A stretch of DNA of 61,844 nucleotides from a virus. Every line of letters starts with the position of its first letter. Position 1 is the first letter of the stretch. The notes beneath the pieces were generated by a model, which saw only the letters and a program-made list of their open reading frames with translations, was not told the DNA's origin and searched no databases. The translations under genes were made by a program, and so were the position numbers. Shown here in pieces: positions 1-7,597 of this stretch. Where the stretch lies: the IMG/VR virus record IMGVR_UViG_3300031963_005593, positions 1 through 61,844 of that record. One strand, given 5' to 3'.

Positions 1-2
1 TT

Positions 3-722
3 TGGCCTCAGTTAAATGATCGTCGCAAGCTTGCTATGGTAATGAGCTTGTATCCTAAAGCACGAGAGAACGAAAGACTTGCTAAGAATATTGTCAAGAT
101 GCTTGATTTAGGAATGGGAACTGAGGATGTATCAGAAGGTAGAGAAAACTTACCACCAGAAAACTTTAACGCAGACGATATCAATAACTTAATGCGTTTG
201 AAAGACTTGAATCAAATTAAATTGCAGGCATTTAGATTAATCACTAATCCCAATTCAAGTCGCCCTATGAAGCCAAATAAAGTTGCATGGTTAAAGCAAA
301 GACTTGAACAACTCAGAGACAAGCAATCAGTCATTAAACTATTGTATGATATGCTATTGAGTGGTGAAGGCAACAAAGTAATAGGAAGTCGTTATAGCAT
401 GGAACCAAACGTGTATCGTAAGACATTCAAAGAGTTGAATGAAAAAGCCGGTGATGTTTATACTGCTAGACAAGCTGAAATCATTGAAGACTTAGGAAAT
501 GGATATTTCTTAGGTGATGATACTTACCAAGATGATGAAGGCTTCTATAAAGAAGGATTTACTGTTTACTATCAAGTAGGTGATGATTCATATAGAATGG
601 TTGCCGCTGTAGACATGAGTCCATATCGTAATCCTCCAGGGCATGTTGAAAACGAAATCAAAAAGATTATTGCAAATGACCAAAATGTGTCCGAAAATCA
701 GGATTATTTAGAAGAAAAATAA
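3..722 (+). CDS. Conserved phage protein, 5' end outside window
   Basis: The reading frame is open to the left edge (it reads WPQLNDRRKLA before the first Met at 36), so the gene almost certainly starts upstream and only its C-terminal 239 or so residues are seen. The visible part is hydrophilic and mainly helical, then an acidic beta-rich end (residues GDDTYQDDEGF and SYRMVAAVDMSPY). No enzyme motif is recognised. It precedes a late promoter and a glycosyltransferase gene, which suggests a late or virion-related role, but that is only context. Confidence 0.7.
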   Translation, partial: WPQLNDRRKLAMVMSLYPKARENERLAKNIVKMLDLGMGTEDVSEGRENLPPENFNADDINNLMRLKDLNQIKLQAFRLITNPNSSRPMKPNKVAWLKQRLEQLRDKQSVIKLLYDMLLSGEGNKVIGSRYSMEPNVYRKTFKELNEKAGDVYTARQAEIIEDLGNGYFLGDDTYQDDEGFYKEGFTVYYQVGDDSYRMVAAVDMSPYRNPPGHVENEIKKIIANDQNVSENQDYLEEK

Positions 723-741
723 TTTCACTACTAGTTCCTCT

Positions 742-754
742 TGTAAATATCTAT
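742..754 (+). promoter_or_regulatory. Late promoter, T4-type (TGTAAATA)
   Basis: TGTAAATA at 742-749 matches the T4 late motif TATAAATA at six of eight positions and lies 30 bp before the glycosyltransferase start. With T4 spacing the transcript would begin near 755. It sits inside an imperfectly looped inverted repeat, CTTGTAAA at 740-747 and TTTACAAG at 760-767. Confidence 0.5.
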
Positions 755-779
755 ACAAGTTTACAAGAAAGAGGACTAC

Positions 780-1691
780 ATGGCACGTAAACCAAAAACT
801 ACTAATACTGAGAATGTTGCACCAAACGGCGAGGAACGCACAGTTCCCGTAGAGAAGGTGCAAGAAATCGCTGAACAGGCTGCACAGGAGCAGGCTCCCC
901 AGGCTGGACAGGTACAGGTTAACGTTGACTTCCTCCGTACAACTAAGGTTCACATTGCGATGCCTTGCTACGGTGGTATGTTGACAGAATCAACTTTCAT
1001 GTCATTTATCAAGTGGGCTAACACTGCCCGTCAGCTTGGTATTGACTGGACACTAGAAACAATGGTTAATGAATCATTGATTAGCCGCGCAAGAAACACA
1101 CTCACTGCTAAGTTTCTTGACATGCCCGACGCAACGCACTTATTCTTCGTTGATGCTGATATCGGTTGGGAACCCTGGCATTTGCTAGTCCTCTTGAATA
1201 GGGACGTAGACGTTATCGGTGGTTTGTACCCAATGAAGACTATGCCCATCAAGTGGGTCGTTAACGGGTTTGAGGGTGCAGAAGAAGGCCCCGATGGACT
1301 TCAAGAAGTTTCAAAGGCAGGCACCGGATTCCTTCTTATGAAGAAGCATGTATTTGAGAAGATGAATAGTCACCCCGCGGTTAAGCAGTACAAGAACGAC
1401 ATTGGTCTTGATCCAAGATACGATCAGCACTTGAAGACTTACTTTGACACCGCAGTTCGTCAGAATCGTTACTACAGTGAAGACTGGACCTTCTGTGAAA
1501 ACTGGAGAGACCTCGGTGGTCGTATTTGGGTTGACAAGCGAGTTCTTCTCCGTCACTCAGGATCATATGTGTTCTGTCAAGAAAATCAGCAGTACTTGAT
1601 GGATAACATTGGTCCAATGTATGTTCAGGAGCAGGCAGCAAAGGCAGCAGCCGAAGCCGCAGCACAAGAATCTTCCCCGCCTAATCAGTAA
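780..1691 (+). CDS. GT-A fold glycosyltransferase
   Basis: A 303-residue protein with a GT-A type core. HLFFVDADIGWEP at about residues 119-131 carries the DxD metal and nucleotide-sugar motif (DAD), followed by the alternating strand DVDVIGGLYPMK. The first 50 residues are Gln/Ala/Glu-rich and low in complexity, as is the C-terminal AAKAAAEAAAQE tail, so the catalytic domain spans about 50-280. It presumably transfers a sugar from a nucleotide donor to phage DNA, virion protein or a host glycan; the acceptor cannot be read from sequence. It has its own late-type promoter and a terminator behind it, so it is probably a single-gene unit. Confidence 0.75.
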   Translation: MARKPKTTNTENVAPNGEERTVPVEKVQEIAEQAAQEQAPQAGQVQVNVDFLRTTKVHIAMPCYGGMLTESTFMSFIKWANTARQLGIDWTLETMVNESLISRARNTLTAKFLDMPDATHLFFVDADIGWEPWHLLVLLNRDVDVIGGLYPMKTMPIKWVVNGFEGAEEGPDGLQEVSKAGTGFLLMKKHVFEKMNSHPAVKQYKNDIGLDPRYDQHLKTYFDTAVRQNRYYSEDWTFCENWRDLGGRIWVDKRVLLRHSGSYVFCQENQQYLMDNIGPMYVQEQAAKAAAEAAAQESSPPNQ

Positions 1692-1713
1692 TATCTGATT
1701 AGTAGCGTTAACT

Positions 1714-1743
1714 AGGGGCCTCAGAAATGGGGCCCCCTTTTTG
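1714..1743 (+). terminator. Rho-independent terminator
   Basis: GGGGCC at 1715-1720 pairs with GGCCCC at 1731-1736 around a 10-nt loop, and the stem is followed directly by a run of T. It closes the glycosyltransferase unit. Confidence 0.8.
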
Positions 1744-1750
1744 TTTATGT

Positions 1751-1765
1751 GATAAATACTATATT
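1751..1765 (+). promoter_or_regulatory. Late promoter, T4-type (GATAAATACTATATT)
   Basis: GATAAATA at 1751-1758 is a one-mismatch match to the T4 late box and continues with CTAT as in the T4 consensus. It lies 24 bp before the ATG at 1783, leaving room for the ribosome site TAGGAT. It probably drives the run of virion-associated genes from 1783 to about 5500. Confidence 0.7.
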
Positions 1766-1782
1766 ACTATATAGGATTACCC

Positions 1783-2634
1783 ATGAAAATTACAGATATC
1801 GTCAACGAAAGCACTACAGCAGGTTCTATTGCTACCGTGTCAGCACCAATGTCCACACAATCTAGAAACGCTAGCATTTATGGTGGCAAAAAGGTAGGAA
1901 ATCTATTGACTGGTAAAAAGACTAATAAGAAGTATGCCAACTCAATGAATGAGGGCAAGATGAAAGAACTTGCTATGGATATCAGAAACATGGATAACGG
2001 CAACTTCAAAAAGAAGTATGGTAAAGATAAAGAACAAATTAAGTTCTTATTAGGCGATCCTGATGCCAAGAAGACAGTTCACGAAGCTGACTTACAAGAA
2101 GATGATTTGATTCTTGTTCCGGGTCAAGGACACAAGTTAAAGAGTGGTTTCATTCCACATGGTCAAAGTCGCATTGATCACGAAGTTGAAATGGCTCGTA
2201 GCGACCTATTCAGTGCTGCTAAGAACGCAAAGCAAGTATATGAGTTGATTGCTGATTTAACCGAAGAAGAAGGTCTTGAAGGCTGGGTACAAGAAAAGAT
2301 CATCAAAGCAAATGACTATCTAAACACTATTCGTGAATATCTAGAAGGTAAGCAACTACAACAACATGAAATGACCGGCGGTGTTATTGCTGCTGGTGGG
2401 GTCGGTGAAAGTATGGATTCTGCAAAAACCATCCGCACTTTTAGCGGAGACCGATATGTTGTTCCGACTGGCCAAGAACATGAAATTGATGACTATAGTA
2501 AAGCAGTAGAAATCATAAAGCAAAATAGAAGAACACCTGTTGCTAAGGAAGTGTACAATAAAGCATTAGCAACAATGAAGAAATATGAGGAAGGCCGCAC
2601 TGGGTGGAAATTTGTTGATGGTGGCGTAGGCTAA
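1783..2634 (+). CDS. Leader-bearing virion-associated protein
   Basis: A 283-residue protein of unknown function. It starts MKITDIVNES, a leader of the same type as the starts of genes at 2636, 4830, 7594, 10287, 16962 and 54469. That pattern resembles the capsid-targeting sequence of T4 internal proteins with a prohead-protease-like IxE/LxE site (IVNE). The middle is rich in Lys and Asn; residues about 108-200 form helices (RIDHEVEMARSDLFSAAKNA). The same helical block with a GQGHKLKSGFIPHG lead-in is familiar from marine T4-type phages but has no assigned role. A late promoter lies directly upstream and the next gene follows after 1 bp. Confidence 0.65.
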   Translation: MKITDIVNESTTAGSIATVSAPMSTQSRNASIYGGKKVGNLLTGKKTNKKYANSMNEGKMKELAMDIRNMDNGNFKKKYGKDKEQIKFLLGDPDAKKTVHEADLQEDDLILVPGQGHKLKSGFIPHGQSRIDHEVEMARSDLFSAAKNAKQVYELIADLTEEEGLEGWVQEKIIKANDYLNTIREYLEGKQLQQHEMTGGVIAAGGVGESMDSAKTIRTFSGDRYVVPTGQEHEIDDYSKAVEIIKQNRRTPVAKEVYNKALATMKKYEEGRTGWKFVDGGVG

Positions 2635-2635
2635 G

Positions 2636-3064
2636 ATGCGTGATATCATCAACTTGCTAGAAGCTGTTGAGAAGGGTTGCCCCCGTGCTACCCACGACAT
2701 TGACTTGAATCTTAAGAATCGTCAAACTGCAATTGACGAATACATGTATGGCCCAGCCAATCCAAATAAGCCCGGTTCATATTGGAAAGATTTGAGCAAA
2801 GTATTTAAAGTTGATGAAGCTACGGCTAAGTCAATGATGTGCGGAAACTGTGCTGCATTTGATGTAAGCGATAGTATGCGTGATTGCATTGCAAGTGGTA
2901 TCAGGGGCGATGAAGATAATATTGATCCTAATGCTACTATTAACTTAAGTGATTTGGGTTATTGCAACTTCTTACACTTCAAATGTGCAGGCGGTCGTAG
3001 TTGCAAAGCTTGGGTAACGGGCGGACCAATCACTGAAAAAGATAAGAATAAGAAGGCTGACTAA
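2636..3064 (+). CDS. Cys-rich virion-associated protein, HiPIP-like cysteine pattern
   Basis: A 142-residue protein with leader MRDIINLLEAVE (LLEAVE fits an LxE cleavage site). The central part holds CGNCAAFD, then DC, then GYCNFLHFKC and RSCKAW. The CxxCxxF start and C-x-x-W end recall high-potential iron-sulfur proteins (CxxCxxY ... GWCxxW), but the spacing is not exact and two extra Cys are present, so zinc or disulfides are alternatives. The final ITEKDKNKKAD tail is basic. It abuts the flanking genes (1 bp and 0 bp), so it is co-transcribed with them. Confidence 0.6.
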   Translation: MRDIINLLEAVEKGCPRATHDIDLNLKNRQTAIDEYMYGPANPNKPGSYWKDLSKVFKVDEATAKSMMCGNCAAFDVSDSMRDCIASGIRGDEDNIDPNATINLSDLGYCNFLHFKCAGGRSCKAWVTGGPITEKDKNKKAD

Positions 3065-4843
3065 ATGAGTTCTATATTTGATGGCATTGGCGACGAAGGC
3101 GTAGAACAATTAGATGAAAATCTACGCAAGTGGTTCAAAGAGAAGTGGGTTCGTTTTGGTCCCGACGGCAAGATTCGTGGCGCTTGTGCAAGAGGTGATG
3201 ACAGTGAAGGTAAGCCCAAATGTCTCCCCCAAAAGAAAGCACATGCATTAGGTAAGAAAGGCCGCAAATATGCTGCTAGTAAAAAGCGCAGAGAAGATCC
3301 AAACCCAGAGCGCAGAGGAAAGGCTAAGAACGTAGCTACTAAAAAGAAGTCAAACGAAGATATTCAGGTAAATGAAAAGTGGAGTCAAAAATACAAAGAC
3401 AGTATTAATTGCTCTAATCCAAAAGGCTTTAGCCAAAAAGCACATTGCGCAGGTAAAAGAAAGAACGAAGATATGAACAGAGAAAAATGCCCAGAATGCG
3501 GTGGTCCAATGTATCATGAATCAATGATGAATGAAAAGAAGGATGCTTGCTATCATAAAGTTAGAAGCCGTTATAAAGTTTGGCCTTCTGCTTATGCGTC
3601 GGGTGCATTAGTTCAATGCCGTAAGAAGGGTGCTAAAAATTGGGGCACCGGTGGCAAGAAGAATGAGAGCAATATCATGAAGGGTATTGTTGATGAATCT
3701 GAAAATGTATTAGTACTCTACATTGATGGCAAGCCCTCTACCAAATACGCAAAAGACCATGAAGCAAAAGGTGACTTAGAAAGACTACAAGCTAAGTTCC
3801 CTAACAAAAAGTTTGAGCTTAAGAGAGAAATGCGTGAAGGTGTGATCATCGGTCATGACAAAGACGATCCTCAAGTTGCAGTTCTTGGCGGCGCCGGTTC
3901 ATACAGCCTTAGCAATCTCAAAAAGAAAGCACAGATGGAAGCTAATGAATTAGCAAAAGATGTTAGTGAAGGTAAGTTTAAAAACTCAGCATATAATGTT
4001 AAGCAACTTGCCAACACACTAAACACAATCGTAGCTGCTGAAGAAGAAATGTCAAAGCTTTACTTCGGTGAAGCTGCCGGTGAAGATACCCGTGAAATTG
4101 GTTCTCAGCTTGAAGATTTGGCTTATGAAATTAAGGAACTTGCTGATACTGCTATGCGCTTAGTGCGCGGCACAGAAGAAGAAGGTAGAGCAAAATCATA
4201 TTGGTACCCTCATATTGTAATGGCAGTCAGTGAAGATCATAGTTACATGGGAAAAAACATGTTCACTATGATGGATTCAGCAAATAGCCTTATGAATAAT
4301 GAAGAAAATGAATTCAATGAAGACTACACCGGTGAGTTCGCAGCAGAAGTAACTCCTGCAATCAATCCATATGGTGGTCTAAAAGATCGTAAACACAGAG
4401 GTGCTATCAGCGAAACTCCAACTGATAATCCTACTGGTGCTAGTGGTGAAGGTGGCTGGAGAAAGTACAAGCCAAAGAGTGCCGGAACAATAAAGGAAGG
4501 TAGTGATGAGCTAGAAGCATTTTTAGCCCAATATCCAGAGGCACGTGATGCAATGCGTAATGCAGTCCGTCACTTTGAATATGCATATGACGCAATGGAT
4601 CATGTTGCAGGACATGTTTTACACAAGATGCCCTACTCTGAGTGGGAAAAGGTGCGACAGGATTTCATTAACTATTTTGTAAAGCACGGACTGAAGGCTG
4701 ATGTTAATGAAGAACAGCTTGACGAAAAGTGCTGGGATACACACAAGCAAGTTGGTATGAAAAAGAAGGGCGACAAGATGGTGCCTAACTGCGTACCGAA
4801 GGAATCAGCCATCATGAGAGGCCTTAAGCGTGAGAGCAAGTGA
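3065..4843 (+). CDS. Large modular Cys/Lys-rich phage protein (DUF5872-like modules)
   Basis: A 592-residue protein assembled from small modules. Residues about 25-90 hold WVRFGPDGKIRGACARG and GKPKCLPQKKAHALGKKG, typical of DUF5872-like basic domains. About 105-135 has KYKDSINCSNPKGFSQKAHC. About 160-200 has CYHKVRSRYKVWPSAYASG with a later Cys. The end, CWDTHKQVGMKKKGDKMVPNC, is another two-Cys module. Between them are acidic helical stretches. Several LxE or IxE sites (QLDE, GIVDE) lie at module borders, which would suit cutting by a prohead protease. Function unknown; probably packaged or structural given its neighbours. Confidence 0.65.
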   Translation: MSSIFDGIGDEGVEQLDENLRKWFKEKWVRFGPDGKIRGACARGDDSEGKPKCLPQKKAHALGKKGRKYAASKKRREDPNPERRGKAKNVATKKKSNEDIQVNEKWSQKYKDSINCSNPKGFSQKAHCAGKRKNEDMNREKCPECGGPMYHESMMNEKKDACYHKVRSRYKVWPSAYASGALVQCRKKGAKNWGTGGKKNESNIMKGIVDESENVLVLYIDGKPSTKYAKDHEAKGDLERLQAKFPNKKFELKREMREGVIIGHDKDDPQVAVLGGAGSYSLSNLKKKAQMEANELAKDVSEGKFKNSAYNVKQLANTLNTIVAAEEEMSKLYFGEAAGEDTREIGSQLEDLAYEIKELADTAMRLVRGTEEEGRAKSYWYPHIVMAVSEDHSYMGKNMFTMMDSANSLMNNEENEFNEDYTGEFAAEVTPAINPYGGLKDRKHRGAISETPTDNPTGASGEGGWRKYKPKSAGTIKEGSDELEAFLAQYPEARDAMRNAVRHFEYAYDAMDHVAGHVLHKMPYSEWEKVRQDFINYFVKHGLKADVNEEQLDEKCWDTHKQVGMKKKGDKMVPNCVPKESAIMRGLKRESK

Positions 4844-5363
4844 GTTTCTACCTGAATCAGTAAGCACGGGCTTAGGTGGAGGTTGTGCCGGCAACAATGG
4901 CGGCTCAATGGTAGGCGGTCCTACTACCTACGAACAAGAATATAATATGTTCAAACGTAAAGGACCTCGTCGTATCACCGCGATGACTAATGAAAATAAA
5001 ACAAATACTATAACGCTTGCTGATATCTATGATGGTGAATATCCAGATGACGATGAGCTTATTTGGAATTATGTAGGCGATAGTGACTTTGATGTTCCTT
5101 TTGAAGTGCAAACTATACAACCTATGATTCTTGACAACATATTAATCAATCAATATGGCGTAGAACATATTGAAGACTTATATGACATGATGCAGCCAGA
5201 ACAAATAGAAGTTATTGATCACTACAAAAATGATCCTAATCTGTCACAACAAGTAATTATACTAAATCAAGATAGAATTGTTGACGGGAATCACAGAGCG
5301 GTAGCAGCAGTATTATCAAACAAACCAATTAACTACATAGATGTTAGTGAGGAAGAAATATGA
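4830..5363 (+). CDS. ParB/sulfiredoxin-like protein with capsid-targeting-like leader
   Basis: A 177-residue protein overlapping the previous gene by 14 bp. It starts MRASEFLPES, a leader of the shared type with LPE as possible cleavage site, then a Gly-rich linker. The C-terminal half ends in DRIVDGNHRAVAAVLSNK, the DGxHR signature of ParB/Srx-fold domains, followed by the strand NYIDV. Such domains bind nucleotide (CTP/ATP) or act as nucleases; which applies here is unknown. It is one of several enzyme-like domains behind this leader. Confidence 0.65.
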   Translation: MRASEFLPESVSTGLGGGCAGNNGGSMVGGPTTYEQEYNMFKRKGPRRITAMTNENKTNTITLADIYDGEYPDDDELIWNYVGDSDFDVPFEVQTIQPMILDNILINQYGVEHIEDLYDMMQPEQIEVIDHYKNDPNLSQQVIILNQDRIVDGNHRAVAAVLSNKPINYIDVSEEEI

Positions 5364-5500
5364 GCCATCTCAGAGATGTTAGGATGACATACTTTCAACA
5401 CCTGTTTAGGGCGTACAAAGTTGCATTTATATTAATGGTGCATGGATTATTTCCAAATATTTGGAAGACGAAAGCGAGTGACATTTTAAATGAAAGATAG
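5360..5500 (+). CDS. Small DUF6356-like protein
   Basis: A 46-residue gene that starts in an ATGA overlap with the ParB-like gene. The sequence YFQHLFRAYKVAFILMVHGLFP followed by KASDILNE matches the pattern of DUF6356 proteins (YxxH, AGxA-type hydrophobic helix, HGLxP, then a T/AS-x-I element). It has one amphipathic or membrane helix. Short length explains why it is easy to miss. Function unknown. The next gene overlaps its end by 11 bp. Confidence 0.6.
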   Translation: MSHLRDVRMTYFQHLFRAYKVAFILMVHGLFPNIWKTKASDILNER

Positions 5501-5705
5501 TTGGATTAAAGATATATTGATGGCACTATTCCCTATACTATTGACTGGTGTAGGATATTTAGTAATGGCAGTTATAAATCTACAAGAGCAAGTACAAATT
5601 ATGCAAGACAATGCTCAAATTGCAAGAGACCAACTCAAGGATGATATTGAAGACGATATTCATGACATTGACAAAAGAGTTGCAGTTCTTGAATCAAAAC
5701 AATAA
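5490..5705 (+). CDS. Small membrane protein with coiled-coil tail
   Basis: A 71-residue protein: short cytoplasmic start, one transmembrane helix (about 9-30, ILMALFPILLTGVGYLVMAV), then a charged coiled coil ending RVAVLESK. The layout resembles phage lysis-associated proteins (XhlA or Bhl-like) but no specific family is clear. It overlaps the preceding 46-residue gene, and its stop lies inside the late promoter for dps. Confidence 0.5.
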   Translation: MKDSWIKDILMALFPILLTGVGYLVMAVINLQEQVQIMQDNAQIARDQLKDDIEDDIHDIDKRVAVLESKQ

Positions 5706-5714
5706 ATAGTCTAT
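5701..5714 (+). promoter_or_regulatory. Late promoter, T4-type (AATAAATAGTCTAT)
   Basis: AATAAATA at 5701-5708 overlaps the stop codon of the upstream gene. The predicted start near 5714 leaves a very short leader containing AGGAC before the dps ATG at 5721. Confidence 0.5.
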
Positions 5715-5720
5715 AGGACT

Positions 5721-6170
5721 ATGAACATGCTCACTGATACACTTAAAACCCTTTTAGCCACTGCATATGCTTTGTCAATCAAGGCACAAAACTTCCACTG
5801 GAATGTGGAAGGACCTAATTTCCCCCAGTATCACGAATTCTTTGGTAATTATTACGAAGAAGTATACGGCAACACTATTGACAAGTTGGCAGAAATCATT
5901 CGTCAACTTGATAGCTATACTCCCGGTAGTATCCTTCGCTATGCTGAATTAAGTCAGATCGCAGATCAAGTAAAAATCCCTCGTGCTGAGTTGATGATGC
6001 AAGAACTACATCAGGACAACGCTATCATTCTTGATATGTATAAGCAAGCCTTCCATGTAGCGAATGACAGCGATGAGCAGGGTATTGCAAACTTTATTGC
6101 AGAACGCATTGATGCACATGCTAAGCACGCCTGGATGCTAAGAAGTATTCTCAAAACCGCGAGGGCGTAA
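5721..6170 (+). CDS. dps: Dps-family ferritin-like protein
   Basis: A 149-residue member of the Dps/ferritin family, which oxidises and stores iron and protects DNA from peroxide. The N-terminal helix holds FHWNVEGPNF, and the inter-subunit ferroxidase ligands are all visible: H26, H38, D54 and E58 in H-x11-H-x15-D-x3-E spacing. Length is normal for Dps and it lacks a Lys-rich DNA-binding tail. The second ATG (codon 3) is an alternative start. It lies among virion-associated late genes and its stop overlaps the next start (TAATG), so it may be made late and perhaps packaged; that is inference. Confidence 0.9.
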   Translation: MNMLTDTLKTLLATAYALSIKAQNFHWNVEGPNFPQYHEFFGNYYEEVYGNTIDKLAEIIRQLDSYTPGSILRYAELSQIADQVKIPRAELMMQELHQDNAIILDMYKQAFHVANDSDEQGIANFIAERIDAHAKHAWMLRSILKTARA

Positions 6171-7597
6171 TGTCCCCGGATGAAATGCAGATGTTAATCA
6201 AATCACTACAACTATTAGAACAAGAGCCTGAGCTACAGGAAGAAGTTGTTGTGGTTGAAAATATTAAGCATTCAGATGGTAAAGATTATATCACTCAGAT
6301 TGAAGAATTCATATTCAATCTAGGACCAGATGATGTAGGTGTAGAAAAGTTTGGCCCTTACACTGTTCACTTTGAGGGATTCAGTGACTATTGCCAGCAG
6401 GATGCAAATGATCGCTGTTATTTGCCTGCTGATCATCCTAGGTATCTATCAAAGTACGAAGACATTTATGATGAAGTACTAAGAGACTTTATCAATCGTG
6501 AAGATGGTAAAATGCCAATTGAGTCGGGATTGGCAGGCGACGAAGAATATCCGATTTACTACGCTATCTTTAAAGAAGAAGATAACTTAACCGAAGACAA
6601 GTCAATTAACACAGTTGCTTATCACGGTACAACAGACGATATCTCGGCGTTTCGTCCCTTCAGTCACTTTGGCTCTGAAACTGCTGCACGAGATAGAATG
6701 GATTATAAGAAAGTCAAGAACGGTAAAATCTATAAAGTACAAATTGATATCAAGAATCCATTGACGATCAAAGATTTTCCTGGTGTACACTATGACAGAC
6801 TCTATGCGTTTGAGTTGAGAGACAAGAAACTCATCAGTCAAGAAGAAATGGAATTCATTACTACTGAACAAGATCCTCAAGAATTAAGAAAGCGATTACT
6901 TGACAAACTGAGAGATTTAGGCATTGATGGTTTCGTATACAAGAATAGATACGAAGACAAGGGTCATCTAAGCTACGTCATTACTGATCCTAGTCAAGCT
7001 AAAATCGTTGATGTTGAAGAAGTCTTATTAAAAGAAGAACAAGTTGAAGAAGCAAGTCCAAGTACACTTGAGGGCAGCTTTACTCCAGACTTAGTTGAGA
7101 GTAAGACTTGGTTATGTGATATGTTAGCTAAGGGTCTTAAAGGCAAGAACGCTGGCACTATCTATGTGCTAGGTAGCTGGTATGGCAATATGGGTATCTT
7201 CATACAGCAAGCCGGAGTTAAGTTTGACAAGCTTGTGCTTGTTGAACCAAATGAAGAATGGTTAATTCGCAGTAAAAAGCTATTAGATACATTAAATGAC
7301 GAAGGCAAGTTGGTATTACTTCATCAAAAAGCAGAAGATGTAGTTTATGAAAAGCCTGGAGTAGTTATTAACACTAGCTGCAACGAAACAGGTCCAGTGT
7401 TTTTAACTAAGGTTCCCGATAATATGCTATGTTTATTGCAAGCAAGGAACAATGTTTCTGACGTAGCAATAAATACTGATAGCTTAACAGAATTTGATGA
7501 GTTGTTTAATTTGTCTAAAGTATATTATACTGGTGAAAAGAAATTAAACGATCCAGAAACTGAATACACAAGATATATGAAGATTGGCAGAAAATGA
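6170..7597 (+). CDS. ADP-ribosyltransferase-like and methyltransferase-like fusion protein
   Basis: A 475-residue protein with three parts. Residues 1-140 are acidic and unassigned, starting with an LLEQEPELQEE stretch rich in LxE sites. Residues about 145-285 look like an ADP-ribosyltransferase of the polyvalent/toxin type: AYHGTTDD, a GSETAA strand, then LGIDGFVYKN and SYVITDPSQAKIV. Residues about 300-475 look like a Rossmann methyltransferase: IYVLGSWYGNMGIFI then KLVLVEPNEEW, with VVINTSCNE as the motif IV strand. T4 packages the ADP-ribosyltransferase Alt, so this may be an injected host-modifying enzyme. The active-site Glu of the ART part is not certain. Confidence 0.7.
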   Translation: MSPDEMQMLIKSLQLLEQEPELQEEVVVVENIKHSDGKDYITQIEEFIFNLGPDDVGVEKFGPYTVHFEGFSDYCQQDANDRCYLPADHPRYLSKYEDIYDEVLRDFINREDGKMPIESGLAGDEEYPIYYAIFKEEDNLTEDKSINTVAYHGTTDDISAFRPFSHFGSETAARDRMDYKKVKNGKIYKVQIDIKNPLTIKDFPGVHYDRLYAFELRDKKLISQEEMEFITTEQDPQELRKRLLDKLRDLGIDGFVYKNRYEDKGHLSYVITDPSQAKIVDVEEVLLKEEQVEEASPSTLEGSFTPDLVESKTWLCDMLAKGLKGKNAGTIYVLGSWYGNMGIFIQQAGVKFDKLVLVEPNEEWLIRSKKLLDTLNDEGKLVLLHQKAEDVVYEKPGVVINTSCNETGPVFLTKVPDNMLCLLQARNNVSDVAINTDSLTEFDELFNLSKVYYTGEKKLNDPETEYTRYMKIGRK

